A model generated the notes under the pieces. That model was given only the letters and a program-made list of their open reading frames with translations, was not told the DNA's origin and did not search any database. From Pseudomonadota bacterium (lineage in GTDB: Bacteria; Pseudomonadota; Gammaproteobacteria; Burkholderiales; Sulfuriferulaceae), in contig JAJYHV010000042.1 of NCBI GenBank assembly GCA_021790515.1, positions 1-44,187 of the forward strand: a stretch of 44,187 nt of DNA, read 5' to 3'. Made by a program: the position numbers and the translations under genes. How positions within the stretch are numbered: the stretch's first letter is position 1; every line of letters begins with the position of its first letter. Of the stretch, positions 6,779 through 15,701 are shown one piece after another.

Positions 6779-7161
6779 CTGAGAACCGTCTTCCTGATTA
6801 CATCGATCACATACAGCAGGCCGCAGCGGATGTGTGCAGCTTCGTGGAAGGGTTGGCCAAGGACGACTTCCTGGCCGACAAGCGCACCCAGCAGGCCGTC
6901 ATCATGAGCATCATCATCATCGGCGAAGCCGCCACGAAGGTGATGGAGGGCTATGCCGTGTTCACGCAGGCGCACCCCGAGGTGCCGTGGCGCAACATGC
7001 GCGGCATGCGCAACCGAATGGCCCACGGCTATTTCGACATCGACCTCAATGTGGTGTGGGAGACGGCACAGGAATGGCTGCCGGAGTTGCTGAAGCAACT
7101 GCCTGCCGTGCGTCAGAATGCCGGCGATGAAGATCAGAATGGGGATGGGGTGGAGCCGTGA
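6775..7161 (+). CDS. hepT: HEPN-domain toxin (HepT-like RNase)
   Basis: The protein has 128 aa and is all-helical. The HEPN active-site motif Rx4H followed by a tyrosine is present as RNRMAHGY (79-86), the arrangement in which Tyr is the AMPylation target in HepT proteins. Length and domain match the DUF86 family. It overlaps the MNT antitoxin by 4 bp upstream and a lipoprotein metallopeptidase gene downstream (TGATG at 7159-7163). Intact coding suggests a live addiction module stabilising the transposon. Confidence 0.85.
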   Translation: MTENRLPDYIDHIQQAAADVCSFVEGLAKDDFLADKRTQQAVIMSIIIIGEAATKVMEGYAVFTQAHPEVPWRNMRGMRNRMAHGYFDIDLNVVWETAQEWLPELLKQLPAVRQNAGDEDQNGDGVEP

Positions 7162-7970
7162 TGAATGTAGTAAGGAAAATATTGAGATCAGGCCTTCTCA
7201 GGATCATTCTTTTGTCGTTCGCCGCAAGTCTCGCTAGCGGATGCAGCGTCATCCAAGGAGGAAAACTGCTTGCGCCAGAAAGCTTTGGTCTGGAACAAGT
7301 GACGCCAAACATCTACGTCGAATCCGGAGCAGACGAAGCGATGCGTTCGCAGTTGCGCGAAGCGACGAATAGAGCAGAAAACGCTATACGTATGGCATAT
7401 GGGAGTGTCAATTCACACCCAGTAGTCTATGCTTGTATCACCGAGCATTGCTTTGAATCTTTTGGAGGCAGAACCGCTATCGCCAAGGTATATGGCGATA
7501 GCATATTGCTGTCTCCACGAGGATTGAATTGGCATTTCATCGCACATGAATGGTCGCATGCTGAATTGCGCTCGCGCCTAACATTCAGCGCTTGGTTGCA
7601 TCTCCCCCAATGGTTCGACGAGGGACTTGCAGTCGCGATAAGCGAAGCTCCAGAGCATTCCGAAGCCTACTATCAATCGATGATTACCTCCAATATCCCT
7701 CATCCGACAACCGAAGAACTGCATTCCCTCAAGTCTTTGAGGGAATGGCTTGCCGCTATTCACAAATATGGCGATGACAAGGATGCTGAACGCAGAGCCA
7801 AGGGCGAGCAGGAAACCCACATTCTTTATGCAATGGCCGGTCATGCAGTACGCCCGTGGCTCGCAAAAGCGGGGAAGGATGGGTTGCTCACCGTGATAGC
7901 AAGGTTGAATGCCGGTGAAGATTTCAATCCTGCATGGATAGATAACGATGTAGCAGGCGGGACTCAGTGA
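7161..7970 (+). CDS. Lipoprotein zinc metallopeptidase, peptidase MA-like
   Basis: The protein has 269 aa from the ATG that overlaps the HEPN stop; a GTG one codon earlier is also possible. The N-terminal hydrophobic segment ends in LASGC, so Cys28 is probably lipidated. HEWSH (129-133) is the HExxH zinc motif, and WFDEGLAVA (about 151-159) supplies the downstream glutamate, as in the peptidase MA/gluzincin group (HExxH...WxxEG). The active-site residues are intact. The substrate is unknown. Its translational coupling to a HEPN/MNT pair is unusual; it may be a third component or merely a cargo gene. Confidence 0.65.
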   Translation: MNVVRKILRSGLLRIILLSFAASLASGCSVIQGGKLLAPESFGLEQVTPNIYVESGADEAMRSQLREATNRAENAIRMAYGSVNSHPVVYACITEHCFESFGGRTAIAKVYGDSILLSPRGLNWHFIAHEWSHAELRSRLTFSAWLHLPQWFDEGLAVAISEAPEHSEAYYQSMITSNIPHPTTEELHSLKSLREWLAAIHKYGDDKDAERRAKGEQETHILYAMAGHAVRPWLAKAGKDGLLTVIARLNAGEDFNPAWIDNDVAGGTQ

Positions 7971-7995
7971 AGAACACCTTTGACGATCGTAAGCC

Positions 7996-8553
7996 ATGTT
8001 GATTGGTTATGCCCGTGTGTCGACGCAGGATCAAAACCTTGAGTTGCAGCGCGAAGCCCTGACCAAAGCCGGGTGCCAGAAGGTCTTTGAAGACAAGGTG
8101 AGTGGTACGCGGGCCGACCGCCCCGGTCTGGCCAAGGCACAGGAAATGCTGCGCGAGGGCGACACCCTTGTGGTCTGGAAGCTGGATCGTCTGGGCCGCA
8201 GCGTCAAGCAACTGGTCGATCTGATTGGCGAGTTGCACAAGCAGGGCGTCCAGTTCAAGAGCTTGACCGATGCCATCGACACCGGCACGCCCTCTGGCCG
8301 ATTCTTCTTCCACGTCATGGCTAGCCTCGCCGAAATGGAGCGTGAGCTGATCGTTGAGCGCACTCGCGCCGGGCTGGATGTCGCCCGGCAGCTTGGTCGC
8401 AAGGGTGGACGCAAGCCAAAAATGACTGAAAGCAAGATCGAATCCGCCAAGAAGCTGCTGGCCAGCGGCGTGCCAGCCAAGGACGTGGCCAAGAACCTCG
8501 GCGTGTCCGTTCCCACGTTGTACCGCTGGGTTCCGGCTTCTGCGCACGCTTAG
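7996..8553 (+). CDS. tnpR: Serine resolvase/invertase of Tn3 type
   Basis: The protein has 185 aa. The catalytic serine is S9 in GYARVSTQDQNLELQ, with the conserved DRLGRS segment near residue 60 and a C-terminal helix-turn-helix (KDVAKNLGVSVPTLYRW). It resolves cointegrates at a res site. Its stop codon lies inside the Tn21-type terminal repeat at 8549-8586, so it probably came with that incoming element and not with the transposase remnant. The 25-bp gap upstream is too short for a complete res site. Confidence 0.85.
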   Translation: MLIGYARVSTQDQNLELQREALTKAGCQKVFEDKVSGTRADRPGLAKAQEMLREGDTLVVWKLDRLGRSVKQLVDLIGELHKQGVQFKSLTDAIDTGTPSGRFFFHVMASLAEMERELIVERTRAGLDVARQLGRKGGRKPKMTESKIESAKKLLASGVPAKDVAKNLGVSVPTLYRWVPASAHA

Positions 8554-8586
8554 CGTACTTTAAATTCCGTTTTCTGAGACGACCCC
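8549..8586 (-). repeat. Tn21-type 38-bp terminal repeat, unpaired
   Basis: On the minus strand it begins GGGGTCGTCTCAGAAAACGG, the well-known end of Tn21/Tn501-group elements, and ends CGCTAAG. It differs from the 3371/9121 repeats. It lies between the resolvase and the transposase fragment with GGGG facing the fragment. No partner repeat is found inside the transposon. Confidence 0.85.
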
Positions 8587-9081
8587 TATGACCAGATGGT
8601 CAAGTACGCTATGGCGCTACGCTTGGGCACGGCGGAAACCGAAGCCATCCTGCGGCGCTTCACCAAGAAGAACGTGCAGCACCCGACCTACAAGGCGTTC
8701 GCCGAATTGGGCAAGGCGATCAAGACCATCTTCCTGTGCCGTTATCTGCACGACGAAGCGTTGCGCCGGGAAATCAACGAAGGGTTGAACGTGGTCGAGC
8801 AATGGAACGGCGCGACCGACTTCGTGTTCTTCGCCCGCAGGGGCGAGATGGCGAGCAACCGCCGCGAGGATCATGAGGTCAGTATGCTCGCGCTGCACCT
8901 GATCCAGAACTGCATGGTCTACATCAACACACTGATGATTCAGAAGGTGCTGGCCCAGCCGCACTGGCAAGGCAGGTTCACGCCGCGCGACTACGCCGCC
9001 CTGACGCCGCTGATCTGGGAACACGTCAATCCGTACGGACGGTTCGACCTCGACATGAACACCTGGCTCGACCTGCCGTAG
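8587..9081 (+). pseudogene. tnpA: Tn3-family transposase, C-terminal fragment
   Basis: The open frame begins with [20 protein letters not shown] directly at the boundary of the Tn21-type repeat and runs to the normal C-terminus ([19 protein letters not shown]), close to the right inverted repeat as in intact Tn3 elements. About 165 of the roughly 1000 family residues remain. The first ATG is 8596. The conserved NRREDHE segment carries the final part of the DDE domain, but the earlier aspartates are lost. Inactive. The abrupt start shows that insertion or recombination of another Tn3 element removed the 5' part. Confidence 0.9.
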
Positions 9082-9083
9082 CC

Positions 9084-9121
9084 GAAATGGCGGCTGGTGA
9101 CACGACTATTGGGTCTACCCC
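9084..9121 (-). repeat. Right 38-bp terminal inverted repeat of the transposon
   Basis: It is the complement of the left repeat with 35/38 identity and begins two bases after the transposase stop. The next five bases, TACTT, resemble the TGCTT on the left flank. Confidence 0.9.
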
Positions 9122-9123
9122 TA

Positions 9124-9151
9124 CTTGAAATTTCGTGCCGGCATCCCAATT
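9124..9151 (+). promoter_or_regulatory. Heat-shock (sigma-32) promoter of htpG
   Basis: CTTGAAA (9124-9130), 13 bp, then TCCCAATT (9144-9151) fits the sigma-32 pattern CTTGAA-N13/14-CCCCATNT. The -35 overlaps the five-base target duplication of the transposon, which ends at 9121. Confidence 0.65.
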
Positions 9152-9195
9152 TTCCGCACATCTTTCATTGATGTACTACCTGGAGTCTGAACCAC

Positions 9196-11097
9196 ATGAA
9201 TGCAACAGCACAAAAAGAAACCCTGGGATTTCAAACCGAAGTCAAACAACTCTTGCAACTGATGATTCATTCGCTGTATAGCAACAAGGAAATTTTCCTG
9301 CGTGAACTCATCTCGAATGCGTCAGACGCTGGCGATAAGCTTCGTTTCGAAGCATTGGCCGACAATGCGTTGTGGGAAAATGACAGCGAACTGAAAATTC
9401 GCGTTGCTTACGACAAGGAAGCCGGTACCATTACCATCGCTGACAATGGCATTGGCATGACACGTCAGGAAGTCATCGACAACATTGGTACGATTGCCCG
9501 CTCCGGGACCCGACAGTTCTTTGAGAGTCTGTCCGGCGACAAAGCGCAAGACAGCAATCTGATTGGTCAATTCGGCGTTGGTTTTTACTCGGCTTTTCTG
9601 GTAGCGGATAAAGTGACTTTGACCACTCGCCGCGCCGGACTGGGCGCCGAACATGGCGTGCGCTGGGAATCCAGCGGTGAAGGTGATTACACGCTGGAAA
9701 ATATCGATCGCCCCGCACGGGGTACCGAAGTTGTGTTGCACCTGCGTGCTGACAACGAAGCCTTGCTGAGCAGCCATCGTATCCAGTCCATTATTCGCAA
9801 ATATTCTGACCACATCACGCTGCCTATCGTGATGAAAAAAGAAGAATGGGATGCGGACAAGCAGGAAACCGTGGTCAAGGATGAAGATGAAACCATCAAT
9901 CAGGCATCGGCGTTGTGGGCACGCGCTCGCAATGAAATCTCGCAGGAACAATACGACGAATTTTATAAACACATTTCCCATGATTATGAAGCACCACTGG
10001 CACATGTGCATGCCAAAGTGGAAGGCAAACAGGAATATACCCAATTGCTGTACGTCCCTGCCCGCGCGCCGTTTGATTTGTGGGATCGTGAACAGCGTCA
10101 CGGCATCAAATTGTATGTGCGACGTGTGTTTATCATGGATGATGCAAAACAGTTGATGCCGGTGTATCTGCGTTTTGTGCGTGGCGTCATCGACTCCAAT
10201 GATTTACCGCTGAATGTATCGCGCGAAATCTTGCAGGAAAGCCGTGACATCGACGCGATTCGTGCCGGTTCGGTCAAAAAAGTGCTGGGCATGCTGGAAG
10301 ACTTGGCACAAAACCAGACTGAAAAATTCACCACATTCTGGAAAGAGTTTGGTCAGGTGCTCAAGGAAGGCGTCGGCGAGGATTACAGCAACAAAGAACG
10401 CATCGCCAAACTGCTGCGTTTCGCCTCGACTCACAGCGACACAGCCGATCAGAACGTGACATTGAGCGATTATGTCGCGCGCATGAAAGAAGGCCAGGAC
10501 AAGATTTATTATGTCACCGCCGAGACTTTTGCGGCAGCCAAGAGCAGCCCGCATCTGGAATTTTTCCGTGCCAAGGGCGTGGAAGTCCTGCTTTTGTCTG
10601 ATCGGGTAGATGAATGGATGCTGTCTTACCTGACCGAGTTTGACGGCAAACCGTTGCAATCGGTAGCCAAGGGCGCACTTGATCTGGACAAACTGGCTGA
10701 CGAAGCAGAAAAAGAAGAACAGGCGCAACAGGCCGATGCGCACAAACCTTTGGTTGAGCGCATTAAAACGACATTGGGCGAGCAAGTCAAGGATGTACGC
10801 ATTACGCACCGCCTGACGACTTCCCCGGCCTGTCTGGTCGCCGATGAACACGACATTTCCGGCAATCTGGAACGCATGCTCAAAGCAGCGGGACAAAAGG
10901 GGCCTGGCAGCAAACCCATTCTGGAAATCAATGTCAAACATCCGCTCTTGCAGCGGTTGGAAGCGCAAGGCGATGACGCGCGCTTTGCCGATTTGAGCCA
11001 CATTTTGTTTGATCAGGCATTGTTGGCCGAAGGCGGGCAACTCGAAGATCCTGCCGGGTTCGTACAACGGCTGAATGCGGTATGGCTGAGTGCCTGA
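9196..11097 (+). CDS. htpG: Chaperone HtpG (bacterial Hsp90)
   Basis: The protein has 633 aa, the usual length. The GHKL ATPase domain shows [20 protein letters not shown] (about 30-49), ADNGIGM (about 82-88) and [15 protein letters not shown] (about 123-137). The middle and C-terminal dimerisation domains are complete. It is a cytosolic ATP-dependent chaperone active under heat and other stress. GGAG precedes the ATG. The apparent sigma-32 promoter starts only 3 bp beyond the transposon end. It is convergent with recX. Confidence 0.97.
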   Translation: MNATAQKETLGFQTEVKQLLQLMIHSLYSNKEIFLRELISNASDAGDKLRFEALADNALWENDSELKIRVAYDKEAGTITIADNGIGMTRQEVIDNIGTIARSGTRQFFESLSGDKAQDSNLIGQFGVGFYSAFLVADKVTLTTRRAGLGAEHGVRWESSGEGDYTLENIDRPARGTEVVLHLRADNEALLSSHRIQSIIRKYSDHITLPIVMKKEEWDADKQETVVKDEDETINQASALWARARNEISQEQYDEFYKHISHDYEAPLAHVHAKVEGKQEYTQLLYVPARAPFDLWDREQRHGIKLYVRRVFIMDDAKQLMPVYLRFVRGVIDSNDLPLNVSREILQESRDIDAIRAGSVKKVLGMLEDLAQNQTEKFTTFWKEFGQVLKEGVGEDYSNKERIAKLLRFASTHSDTADQNVTLSDYVARMKEGQDKIYYVTAETFAAAKSSPHLEFFRAKGVEVLLLSDRVDEWMLSYLTEFDGKPLQSVAKGALDLDKLADEAEKEEQAQQADAHKPLVERIKTTLGEQVKDVRITHRLTTSPACLVADEHDISGNLERMLKAAGQKGPGSKPILEINVKHPLLQRLEAQGDDARFADLSHILFDQALLAEGGQLEDPAGFVQRLNAVWLSA

Positions 11098-11109
11098 GTC
11101 CGATAATGT

Positions 11110-11144
11110 CCCGTGTATCTGCCATCCCCTGTTCGCACGGGATG
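11110..11144. terminator. Possible hairpin between htpG and recX
   Basis: CCCGTG (11110-11115) pairs with CACGGG (11136-11141), and CATCCC (11123-11128) alternatively with GGGATG (11139-11144). There is no clear U-run on either strand, so termination here is only plausible. Confidence 0.3.
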
Positions 11145-11167
11145 TGTAAAATGCGGGCAATGCGCGG

Positions 11168-11647
11168 TCAGACTTCGTCCGTCAGGGCGAGGTCTGATCT
11201 CAACAGCCTTTTGATAGTATCAGCGTCAAAACCGCGCGACCATAAATATCGCCATTGCCGCGCCTGATCTACCGTATTTTTCGGCAAGGCAGTGAACTTT
11301 TTTTGCCAGACTTGGCGCGCCCGTTCGTATTCCGTGTCACGCAGGGCCGCGTCAGCGTCGAGCAGCAGACTTTCCGCGATACCTTTTGTCCGCAATTCGT
11401 GCAGAATTTTCTGACGGCCGTAACGCGGTTGCCGAACGTGCACCAATGCCTCGACATACCGCGCATCAGACAACAATCCTTCGGATTCCAGATCATTCAA
11501 CAATGTCTGTAGCAGCGAATTGTCTGTCGTATCGGTCGTCAGTTTTTGTGCCAACTCCTGGCGACTGTATTCGCGACGCGACAAGGCGCGCAGTGCCTGT
11601 TCGCGCAATGTGGCAACATCATCAGACGATTTCGCTGACTGAATCAT
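11168..11647 (-). CDS. recX: Regulatory protein RecX
   Basis: The protein has 159 aa from MIQSAKSS. It has three-helix repeats typical of RecX, with [19 protein letters not shown] as the characteristic first repeat. It modulates RecA filament assembly. Its start lies inside the 3' end of recA (26-bp overlap), consistent with co-translation. It is the last gene of the rib-recA operon and convergent with htpG. Confidence 0.92.
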   Translation of the reverse strand: MIQSAKSSDDVATLREQALRALSRREYSRQELAQKLTTDTTDNSLLQTLLNDLESEGLLSDARYVEALVHVRQPRYGRQKILHELRTKGIAESLLLDADAALRDTEYERARQVWQKKFTALPKNTVDQARQWRYLWSRGFDADTIKRLLRSDLALTDEV

Positions 11648-12662
11648 CGGATGATACGGCCATGCCATGTACGCCAAGGGCTGCGCGTACCTTGTTTTCT
11701 ATTTCACGCGCTACTGCAGGATGTTCACGTAAGTACTCGCGAGCATTATCTTTTCCTTGGCCGATTTTTTCGCCATTGTAAGCGTACCAGGCGCCAGACT
11801 TATCGATAAATTTTGCGTTGACGCCCAACTCGATAATTTCCCCTTCACGTGAAATACCCTCGCCGTACAGGATATCAAATTCGGCCTGCTTGAATGGTGG
11901 GGCGACCTTGTTTTTGACAACTTTGACTTTGGTTTCCGAACCGATGATTTCCTCACCTTTTTTAATGGATCCCGTGCGGCGAATATCGAGGCGTACTGAA
12001 GCGTAAAATTTCAGTGCATTGCCACCTGTTGTGGTTTCCGGATTGCCAAACATGACGCCAATCTTCATACGGATCTGATTGATGAAGATAACCAGCGTGT
12101 TGGTGCGTTTGATGTTGCCGGTGAGTTTGCGCAGCGCCTGACTCATCAGTCGCGCTTGCAACCCCATGTGTGAATCACCCATTTCGCCTTCGATTTCTGC
12201 CTTTGGCGTCAGTGCGGCGACCGAGTCGATGACCACGATATCCACCGAACCGGAGCGTACCAGCATATCAGCGATTTCCAACGCCTGTTCACCCGTATCT
12301 GGCTGCGAAATCAACAGATCCGATGTGTTGACCCCCAGTTTTTGTGCATACTGCGGATCAAGCGCATGCTCAGCGTCGATGAATGCAGCTGTGCCGCCCA
12401 TTTTCTGCATCTCGGCAATCACTTGTAACGTGAGCGTCGTTTTACCAGAGGATTCCGGACCATAAATTTCAACCACTCGACCTCGTGGCAACCCGCCCAC
12501 GCCCAACGCAATATCCAGACCGAGCGAACCGGTTGATACCACCTGAATGTCGTTGACGACCTCACCATCGCCGAGGCGCATGATGGAACCTTTGCCAAAA
12601 GCCTTTTCAATTTGCGCCAGAGCTGCTGCCAATGCCTTGCTTCTATTTTCATCCATCATCAT
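11622..12662 (-). CDS. recA: Recombinase RecA
   Basis: The protein has 346 aa from the first of three consecutive Met codons. An in-frame extension to 12719 adds 19 residues that no RecA carries. Walker [10 protein letters not shown] (68-76) and the DNA-binding loop regions are present ([34 protein letters not shown]). Catalyses homologous strand exchange and LexA co-cleavage. It is downstream of pncC and overlaps recX. I saw no clear LexA box in the 54-bp gap, so it may rely on the operon promoter or on one within pncC. Confidence 0.97.
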   Translation of the reverse strand: MMMDENRSKALAAALAQIEKAFGKGSIMRLGDGEVVNDIQVVSTGSLGLDIALGVGGLPRGRVVEIYGPESSGKTTLTLQVIAEMQKMGGTAAFIDAEHALDPQYAQKLGVNTSDLLISQPDTGEQALEIADMLVRSGSVDIVVIDSVAALTPKAEIEGEMGDSHMGLQARLMSQALRKLTGNIKRTNTLVIFINQIRMKIGVMFGNPETTTGGNALKFYASVRLDIRRTGSIKKGEEIIGSETKVKVVKNKVAPPFKQAEFDILYGEGISREGEIIELGVNAKFIDKSGAWYAYNGEKIGQGKDNAREYLREHPAVAREIENKVRAALGVHGMAVSSDDSVSEIV

Positions 12663-12715
12663 TTTTGTTTCCCGTTCTTTGAAGTTTTGCGCAACGTCAA
12701 ATCCGAAGCGCACCA

Positions 12716-13210
12716 TCATGACAATAATTCAATCAAACCGCGTAACGCTGCTGCCACCGCACGTGCGCGGACTTCTTCCCGGTCACCGGGGAAACGACAG
12801 GTCGTCTGCAATGCCGTGCCATCATCCAGCAACCAGCCAATACAGACCAGACCAACCGGCTTTTCTGCTGTTCCACCACCGGGACCGGCCACACCGGAAA
12901 TTGCCAGTGCGATGTTGGCTTCACTGCACTCCATGGCGCCATGTGCCATTTCACGCACCACAGGTTCGGATACAGCGCCGTGAGTATTGAGTGTATCAGC
13001 CAATACACCCAACAGCACCTGCTTCATTGCGTTGCTGTATGTAATCAGGCCGCCAATATACCAGGCTGAGCTACCAGGGATATCGGTCAGCACCTTGCCA
13101 ACCCAGCCTCCGGTGCATGATTCTGCCGTGACCAACATTCGTCCGCCACTCTCCAGCAAAGCCCCTGTCTGCGCTGCCAAAGCAATCAATTCGGATTCTT
13201 CCGGTCGCAT
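12716..13210 (-). CDS. pncC: Nicotinamide-nucleotide amidohydrolase (CinA C-terminal type)
   Basis: The protein has 164 aa. It is a stand-alone CinA C-terminal domain: [20 protein letters not shown] near the N-terminus and [17 protein letters not shown] in the second half are signature segments. It deamidates NMN to nicotinic acid mononucleotide, recycling pyridine nucleotide by-products. The usual proteobacterial location before recA is kept. GGGGT precedes the ATG; a GTG one codon earlier is possible. Confidence 0.93.
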   Translation of the reverse strand: MRPEESELIALAAQTGALLESGGRMLVTAESCTGGWVGKVLTDIPGSSAWYIGGLITYSNAMKQVLLGVLADTLNTHGAVSEPVVREMAHGAMECSEANIALAISGVAGPGGGTAEKPVGLVCIGWLLDDGTALQTTCRFPGDREEVRARAVAAALRGLIELLS

Positions 13211-13214
13211 CACC

Positions 13215-13715
13215 CTACCCCTTTATCATCATTGTTCCGCGCAGAATAACGATGACATACACTGCGGCCAACACATCATCCAGCATGACGCCAAATCCGC
13301 CTTTGACATGGCGGTCGGCCTGACGAATCGGCCACGGTTTCCAGATATCGAATAGCCGGAACAATACAAAAGCGGCTAACCACCAATTCCACCGTTGCGG
13401 CACACAGGCCAATATCAACCAGCAAGCGGCGATTTCATCCCATACGATGCCGCCATAATCTGCTTCACCCAGCGCACGCCCTGTCTTGTCACATACCCAT
13501 ATCCCCAACAATTGGGCCGCCAGCAACACCACAATCAGCCAAGGTAACGAGAAATACGCCAGTGTCAGGGCATACAGTGGAAAGGCCAGCAAACTACCGA
13601 CTGTACCCGGTGCCACCGGAGATAAACCGCTACCAAAACCGAACGCTACCCAATAGGCAGGATGTTGCCGCAAAAAGCGCCAATTTGCTTGCATCGGCAA
13701 GGTGTTATCGTTCAT
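13215..13715 (-). CDS. pgpA: Phosphatidylglycerophosphatase A
   Basis: The protein has 166 aa, a PgpA-family membrane protein with FGSGLSPVAPGTVGSLLAFP near the N-terminus and DDVLAAVYV near the end. Dephosphorylates phosphatidylglycerol phosphate in the inner membrane. The ATG overlaps the thiL stop (TAATG). It follows thiL as in many proteobacteria. Confidence 0.93.
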   Translation of the reverse strand: MNDNTLPMQANWRFLRQHPAYWVAFGFGSGLSPVAPGTVGSLLAFPLYALTLAYFSLPWLIVVLLAAQLLGIWVCDKTGRALGEADYGGIVWDEIAACWLILACVPQRWNWWLAAFVLFRLFDIWKPWPIRQADRHVKGGFGVMLDDVLAAVYVIVILRGTMMIKG

Positions 13716-14695
13716 TATTCAGCCATGTTATCTGCATCGGGCTGAAAGTGGTCATAACCGGCTTTTTTCAACAGGACAGGCTGCCCGCTGCCATCCAGCA
13801 CCCGAAGACCCGTTCCGGCTTCAATGCGGCCGATGGCAGTCAACGGCAAGCGTAAACGATTGCTTAACGCCATGATGGCTTGCGTGGCTGATTCCGGAGC
13901 AGTAAAACAAAGCTCATAATCGTCACCACCTGCCAGCACGTATGACCAGAAATCGGCCTCTTCACTCAAATGACTGGCGGCGGCACTGACTGGGATGTGC
14001 GCTGTTTCAATGGTTGCTGCCACGCCGGATGCAGCGAGCAAATGCCCTATGTCTGCCAGCAGGCCATCTGACAGATCAATGGCGCTATGTGCCAAATTGC
14101 GTAAAGCCAATCCCAATTCTACACGTGGTTCTGGTACGTTCAGACGCAATAACAATGTTTGCAGTACCTTGTCCGCAACAGAAATATCCTGCCGTTGTCC
14201 TGCCAGCGCCAAAGCCGCGTCACCCAATTCGCCCGACACCCAGATAATATCGCCCACTTGCGCACCACTGCGCCGTAAAGCTTGCTGCATTGGCACTTCG
14301 CCCATGATGGTCAGTGTCATGCCAAGGGAACCCCGTGTGGTGTCTCCACCGACCAGATCAATGTTATATTGGTCGGCGCACTGGTACATGCCGGAAGAAA
14401 ACTGCATCAACCATTCATCATCAGCATTCGGTAATGTGAGTGCCAGCAGCACCCAGCGTGGTTTGGCGCCCATGGCGGCCAGGTCGGACAGATTGACAGC
14501 CAGTGCTTTCCAACCTAGCTGGGCAGGGTCTGTTTCCAGCGTGAAATGTACGCCGGCAACCAAGGTGTCACTGGATACGGCCAGACATTGGCCTTCACTG
14601 GGTTGCAACAGAGCAGCATCATCACCAATGCCCAAGATGGCGGAACGCGCGGGTCGGGAGAAATATTTTCGTATCAATTCGAATTCAGCGGTCAT
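13715..14695 (-). CDS. thiL: Thiamine-monophosphate kinase
   Basis: The protein has 326 aa. AIR-synthase/ThiL fold with the Mg-ATP site GIGDDAALL (about 22-30), then the VGGDTTRG loop and the C-terminal AGGDDYELCFT. Phosphorylates thiamine monophosphate to the pyrophosphate cofactor. It overlaps nusB by 4 bp (ATGA) and pgpA by one base, in the classic ribH-nusB-thiL-pgpA order. Confidence 0.95.
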   Translation of the reverse strand: MTAEFELIRKYFSRPARSAILGIGDDAALLQPSEGQCLAVSSDTLVAGVHFTLETDPAQLGWKALAVNLSDLAAMGAKPRWVLLALTLPNADDEWLMQFSSGMYQCADQYNIDLVGGDTTRGSLGMTLTIMGEVPMQQALRRSGAQVGDIIWVSGELGDAALALAGQRQDISVADKVLQTLLLRLNVPEPRVELGLALRNLAHSAIDLSDGLLADIGHLLAASGVAATIETAHIPVSAAASHLSEEADFWSYVLAGGDDYELCFTAPESATQAIMALSNRLRLPLTAIGRIEAGTGLRVLDGSGQPVLLKKAGYDHFQPDADNMAE

Positions 14696-15192
14696 GATGC
14701 ACGCTCCTTTTTATTCGTCTTGTTGCCCGCTTTGACGGAAGAACCGACAGGTTCCTTGCGATCCGTTTTTTGTGATTGAATTTCTGTGCTGCGCAGTTCG
14801 ATAGCCAATTTATCCATGACGCCATTGACGAATTTATGGCCATCAGCGCCACCAAAAGTTTTGGCCAGTTCGACGGATTCATTGATAATAACCCGATAAG
14901 GGGTTTCTGGCGCGTGCATCAGTTCTTGCGTGCCGAGCAGCAAAATGGCATGTTCAACCGGACTCAACCCCGACAAAGGGCGCGCGGTATAGCGTGCTAT
15001 TTTTTCATCCAGCGCATCCATCGACCCGACAATTCCGGACAACAATTCCTGGCACCAGTCGGCGTCGATGGAGGCAACTGCCTCGTGGTCGCGCAATTGC
15101 AGCAGTAGTTGTGGTAATGGTTGTTGATTGAGCAAATATTGATAAACAGCCTGAAGCACCCATTCACGGGTCCGGTGTCGATTGATGCTCAT
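14692..15192 (-). CDS. nusB: Transcription antitermination factor NusB
   Basis: The protein has 166 aa. It has the all-helical NusB fold with [16 protein letters not shown] at the start and [24 protein letters not shown] near the C-terminus shortened here to its key part [18 protein letters not shown]. It has a basic C-terminal tail of about 20 residues beyond the core. Binds boxA RNA with S10 for rRNA antitermination. It overlaps ribH and thiL by ATGA junctions. Confidence 0.95.
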   Translation of the reverse strand: MSINRHRTREWVLQAVYQYLLNQQPLPQLLLQLRDHEAVASIDADWCQELLSGIVGSMDALDEKIARYTARPLSGLSPVEHAILLLGTQELMHAPETPYRVIINESVELAKTFGGADGHKFVNGVMDKLAIELRSTEIQSQKTDRKEPVGSSVKAGNKTNKKERAS

Positions 15193-15701
15193 GATTTTCC
15201 CATCAGATTCGCCATTTCAATGGCGCATAATGCTGCTTCTGCCCCTTTGTGTGCCATGCGAGTGTATGCCTGATCATCGGTTTCTGTCGTCAGTACCGCA
15301 TTGGCAATCGGTATGCCGGTATCGAGTTGTACACGCATGATGCCACTGGCCATCTCATTGGCGACGATTTCAAAGTGATAAGTATCTCCGCGGATCACCG
15401 CTCCCATGGCGACCAGCGCATCGAACGTGCCATTTTGTGCCATGCGGCGGGCAGCGAGCGGGATTTCCAGCGCGCCTGGTACGGTAACCAGCAGCAGGTT
15501 CTCGCGTTTCACACCTTGCTTGAGCAGGGTTTCCACGCATGCCGCCAACAGTCCGTCTCCAATATCGCGATTGAAACGGCTCAACAGAAGTCCGATGCGC
15601 AATTTGCTGCCATCCAGCGAAGTGTCGAGTTCAGTTACGCCCTCAAAGCTGTTGGCGGTGCGACGTGCCGCCATCCAGGTGTCAATGGTCGACGTCGTCA
15701 T
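15189..15701 (-). CDS. ribH: 6,7-dimethyl-8-ribityllumazine synthase
   Basis: The protein has 170 aa. [14 protein letters not shown] and [20 protein letters not shown] are family hallmarks; the histidine in DTYHFE is the catalytic one. Condenses the ribitylamino-uracil with dihydroxybutanone phosphate. The start ATG lies within the last codons of ribBA and is preceded by GGAGG. An extra 7-residue upstream extension is possible but less likely. Confidence 0.95.
   Translation of the reverse strand: MTTSTIDTWMAARRTANSFEGVTELDTSLDGSKLRIGLLLSRFNRDIGDGLLAACVETLLKQGVKRENLLLVTVPGALEIPLAARRMAQNGTFDALVAMGAVIRGDTYHFEIVANEMASGIMRVQLDTGIPIANAVLTTETDDQAYTRMAHKGAEAALCAIEMANLMGKS

Larger units (their letters stand above)
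3371..9121. mobile_element. Defective Tn3-family transposon carrying metal-transport and TA genes
   Basis: The ends are 38-bp inverted repeats beginning GGGGTAGACCC (3371-3408 and complement of 9084-9121), 35/38 identical. The flanks TGCTT (3366-3370) and TACTT (9122-9126) look like a 5-bp target duplication with one mutation; Tn3 elements make 5-bp duplications. The transposase is cut down to its C-terminal 165 codons next to the right end, so the element cannot transpose unaided. Genes inside are visibly more G+C-rich than the flanking chromosome. Cargo: NRAMP transporter, truncated CDF gene, broken RelE/XRE operon, MNT/HEPN pair, metallopeptidase lipoprotein and resolvase. Confidence 0.9.

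Noticed and set aside
10204-11160. 318-codon minus frame opposite htpG
   Set aside because: It is antisense to a well-conserved gene and its sequence follows htpG codon structure in reverse; no homology is recognised.
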